DNA of 64,000 nt from Cellulophaga sp. RHA19 (GTDB taxonomy: Bacteria > Bacteroidota > Bacteroidia > Flavobacteriales > Flavobacteriaceae): contig NZ_PHUL01000001.1 in the NCBI RefSeq assembly GCF_002813425.1, forward strand, positions 2,735,001 through 2,799,000, in the 5' to 3' direction. This document shows, one piece after another, positions 61,655 through 64,000 of this stretch. The translations under genes were made by a program, and so were the position numbers. How positions within the stretch are numbered: the first letter of the stretch is position 1; every line of letters starts with the position of its first letter. The notes under the pieces are model-generated. The model ran no database searches. It was given only the letters and a program-made list of their open reading frames with translations, and was not told where the DNA came from.

Positions 61655-62410
61655 ATGTTAACAAAAAGAATAATACCTTGTTTAGATATTAAAAACGGAC
61701 GCACCGTAAAAGGAGTCAATTTTGTAGATTTACGAGATGCTGGTGACCCAGTAGAACTAGCAGAAATATATGCGCAAACAGGAGCAGATGAGCTTGTCTT
61801 TTTAGATATATCTGCTACAGAAGAGCGTAGAAAAACATTAGCAGATTTAGTATTGCGTGTTGCAGAAAAAGTAAATATTCCTTTTACTGTTGGTGGTGGT
61901 ATTTCATCAATTGAAGACGTAGATATATTGTTGCAAAATGGTGCAGATAAGGTATCTATAAATTCATCTGCAGTTAAAAATCCGCAATTAATAAACGATT
62001 TGGCAGCCAAATTTGGCTCTCAGTGTGTTGTTGTGGCAATAGATGCAAAAAATATAGATGGCAACTGGGTTGTACATTTAGTTGGTGGTAAAGTACCAAC
62101 AGAACTTAATTTATTTGATTGGGCAAAAGAGGTAGAAGAAAGAGGAGCAGGAGAAATTTTGTTTACTTCTATGGATAATGATGGTACCAAAGATGGTTTT
62201 GCAAATGAAGCATTAGCTAAATTATCAACCGAATTAAATATTCCTATTATAGCTTCAGGTGGTGCTGGTTCTATTCAGCACTTTACTGATACTTTTATAG
62301 ACGGTAAAGCAGATGCGGCATTGGCAGCAAGTGTTTTTCACTTTAAAGAAATAGAAATAAAAGATTTAAAAGAAGAATTAAAAACTAACGGCATACCAGT
62401 TAGATTATAA
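61655..62410 (+). CDS. hisF: imidazole glycerol phosphate synthase cyclase subunit
   Basis: 251 residues, TIM barrel paralogue of HisA. Asp11 ([17 protein letters not shown]) and Asp near 130 (VVVAIDAKN). Partner of HisH. 22 bases before hisIE. Confidence 0.95.
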   Translation: MLTKRIIPCLDIKNGRTVKGVNFVDLRDAGDPVELAEIYAQTGADELVFLDISATEERRKTLADLVLRVAEKVNIPFTVGGGISSIEDVDILLQNGADKVSINSSAVKNPQLINDLAAKFGSQCVVVAIDAKNIDGNWVVHLVGGKVPTELNLFDWAKEVEERGAGEILFTSMDNDGTKDGFANEALAKLSTELNIPIIASGGAGSIQHFTDTFIDGKADAALAASVFHFKEIEIKDLKEELKTNGIPVRL

Positions 62411-62432
62411 TATCAATAGTAAAACGAATAAA

Positions 62433-63029
62433 ATGACAATAGATTTTACAAAAAGTACAGATGGTCTAGTACCTGCTGTTGTACAAGATGCAACTACCAA
62501 AACAGTTTTAATGCTTGGCTATATGAATAAAGAAGCTGTGGACAAGACAAATGAAACAAAAAAAGTTACGTTTTATAGTAGAAGCAAAAATCGTTTATGG
62601 ACTAAAGGAGAAGAAAGTGGTAACTTTTTAAATTTAGTTGATATAAAGGTAGATTGTGATAACGATACCTTATTAATTACAGCAAACCCTGTAGGACCAA
62701 CGTGCCATACTGGTTCTGATACATGTTGGAATGGCGATAATACAAGCAATTATGGTTTTTTAACTGAGCTTGAAGATATTATTACAGACCGTAAAGAAAA
62801 CCCAGAAAATAAAGACAGCTATGTAGCCTCTCTTTACAGAAAGGGAATTAACAAAGTTGCCCAAAAAGTTGGGGAAGAAGCCGTAGAAGTAGTTATTGAA
62901 GCAAAAGATAGTGATGACCACTTATTTAAAGAAGAAAGTGCAGATCTACTATTTCATTACTTAATTTTATTACAAGCAAAAGGCTTTAAATTAAACGATA
63001 TTGTTAAAGTATTAAAAGATAGACATTAG
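62433..63029 (+). CDS. hisIE: bifunctional phosphoribosyl-AMP cyclohydrolase / phosphoribosyl-ATP pyrophosphohydrolase
   Basis: 198 residues. N-terminal cyclohydrolase (about 1-105): metal-binding Cys in GPTCHTGSDTCW; C-terminal pyrophosphohydrolase (about 110-195): KVGEEAVEVVIEAKD and DHLFKEESADLLFHYL. Last gene of the his operon. Its TAG stop overlaps the stop of the convergent histidine kinase by two to four bases. Confidence 0.94.
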   Translation: MTIDFTKSTDGLVPAVVQDATTKTVLMLGYMNKEAVDKTNETKKVTFYSRSKNRLWTKGEESGNFLNLVDIKVDCDNDTLLITANPVGPTCHTGSDTCWNGDNTSNYGFLTELEDIITDRKENPENKDSYVASLYRKGINKVAQKVGEEAVEVVIEAKDSDDHLFKEESADLLFHYLILLQAKGFKLNDIVKVLKDRH

Positions 63030-64000
63030 TGCACAGGTAATGTAAAACTAAAGGTGCTGCCTTCTTTGGGTTTGCTAAGTACAGTAATAGTGGTGTCATG
63101 CATTTCCATTATTTTCTTAACTATGGCTAAACCTAAGCCAGCGCCTCTTTTCTTTTCAGACTTGTCTAGCTGCTTGTAACGATCAAAAATATAAGGTTGC
63201 TCGTTAATTGGTATTCCTGCACCAGTATCTGTAATATTAATCTCTACTTTTTTAGCTTGCTTTTTAATTGCTAATGTTACTTTTCCGTTTGGTTCAGTAT
63301 ATTTAATAGCATTTTCTAGCAAGTTTTGTAATGCACGTTCTACCATACTAACATCTGCATATACAAGGTTGTTTTCATTAGAAGCATCCATTTCTAAAAC
63401 AATTTGTTTCTTTTCAGCTATTACCTTAAATTTTTCAATTAAGTCATAAGACAGTTCTGTTATAGAAAAGGGTTCTTTTACAGGTGTAACCTGTTCAGAC
63501 TCTAACTTAGAATACTCAAACAATTGGTTTATTAAGTTTGATAATCTGTCTATGTTGTTATGAGTAATTTGTAAATACTCATCTTTCTGAATTTCTGTAA
63601 GTGTATCTTTTTTAATTTGAAGCGTTTCTACATATCCTTTTAAAATAGCAAGTGGTGTTCTTAAATCATGTGATACGTTAGCAATTAATTCTCTACGTAA
63701 TGTATCTACAGACTGTATTTTATCAATATTACTAACAATAGTATCTGCCATATCATTAAAAGAGTTTGCAAGAACTTCAATATCAGATTTTTTTGTGTCT
63801 TTGATACGTGCAGTACGGTCTCCTTCTTGAAATTTATTTACAGTACTAATCATTACACGTAAGTTTTTAGTTAAAAACCAAATACTTAGTAGGCCTAATA
63901 ATGCAGCAAAAAGCATAGTCAGTAGGGTAGCACCAAGCCCTAACTTCATAAAATATTGAGATAACAAACTATTACTTATAGCCTGAAACTCTTGACCTGC
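63026..64000 (-). CDS. sensor histidine kinase (N-terminus cut by window)
   Basis: Frame open to the window edge, so the first membrane part or periplasmic sensor lies beyond 64000 (a TTG at 63967 is only the first in-window candidate start). From about 63950 down: a transmembrane segment (LGLGATLLTMLFAALLGLLSIWFLTK), HAMP linker, HisKA domain with phospho-His in NVSHDLRTPLAIL, ATPase domain with N-box ENAIKYT, G1 DTGAGIP and G2 GAGLGLAIV. Cognate regulator is not in the window. It converges with hisIE with overlapping stop codons. Confidence 0.87.
   Translation of the reverse strand, partial: AGQEFQAISNSLLSQYFMKLGLGATLLTMLFAALLGLLSIWFLTKNLRVMISTVNKFQEGDRTARIKDTKKSDIEVLANSFNDMADTIVSNIDKIQSVDTLRRELIANVSHDLRTPLAILKGYVETLQIKKDTLTEIQKDEYLQITHNNIDRLSNLINQLFEYSKLESEQVTPVKEPFSITELSYDLIEKFKVIAEKKQIVLEMDASNENNLVYADVSMVERALQNLLENAIKYTEPNGKVTLAIKKQAKKVEINITDTGAGIPINEQPYIFDRYKQLDKSEKKRGAGLGLAIVKKIMEMHDTTITVLSKPKEGSTFSFTLPVH

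Noticed and set aside
61582..62010. 142-residue minus-strand frame
   Set aside because: Lies inside hisF in a shadow frame with no motif.

Overview
The window looks like chromosomal DNA of a free-living, probably marine, member of the Flavobacteriaceae (Bacteroidota). The base composition is strongly AT-rich. Other signs are a LpxC-FabZ fusion, the type IX secretion regulator PorX, a T9SS-sorted secreted protein, TonB-dependent receptors with a carboxypeptidase-regulatory-like N-terminal domain, a GLPGLI protein, and promoters with the Bacteroidota -7 element TAnnTTTG. I cannot name a genus. Both ends cut genes: a penicillin acylase on the left and a sensor histidine kinase on the right. No rRNA, tRNA, CRISPR array or insertion sequence was seen.

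Layout. 1-7.2 kb: penicillin acylase (5' cut), ComM/YifB AAA+ ATPase, then a tight four-gene operon made of an NRAMP-fold transporter and 5-oxoprolinase PxpA-PxpB-PxpC. 7.2-14 kb: a large secreted Asp-box repeat protein with a T9SS tail, a very AT-rich gap, and a GLPGLI protein paired with an outer-membrane TonB-type barrel. 14-24.4 kb: TIGR02757 protein, CPBP protease and LolD-like ATPase; folE, two small membrane proteins and a Tat-exported sulfite-dehydrogenase-like enzyme with a membrane cytochrome c; small conserved proteins; serC-serA; a LuxC-type acyl-CoA reductase divergent from a ferredoxin. 24.4-34 kb: TonB-dependent receptor, ychF, topoisomerase IV parE-parC, a sterol-desaturase-family hydroxylase.

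34-45.5 kb: a lipoprotein, an XRE regulator divergent from an M14 metallopeptidase across a striking set of repeated palindromes, an Lrp/AsnC regulator, DinB-family protein, aroB, proline dehydrogenase, alanine dehydrogenase, tsaE, porX and an HD-domain protein. 45.6-52.3 kb: a lipid A operon lpxD-lpxC/fabZ-lpxA-efp-second lpxD, then sucD and fabG. 52.3-55.2 kb: a membrane VWA protein and an SPFH protein. 55.3-63 kb: a complete histidine operon hisG-D-C-B-H-(four-helix-bundle ORF)-A-F-IE preceded by a His-rich leader peptide and a terminator, which together look like a transcription attenuator.

The signals most worth following are four. (1) A 23S-intervening-sequence-type four-helix-bundle ORF sits inside the his operon, flanked on both sides by heptanucleotide-periodic arrays (AAGTNNN) in inverted orientation. 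(2) Four copies of the palindrome TTACAWWTGTAA lie between the XRE regulator and the M14 peptidase, three of them spaced exactly 21 bp apart. (3) The NRAMP-fold protein fused into the 5-oxoprolinase operon has lost the canonical metal-binding residues (GPGT instead of DPGN; VPY instead of MPH), so it is probably not a Mn/Fe transporter. (4) The his leader peptide carries four consecutive His codons.
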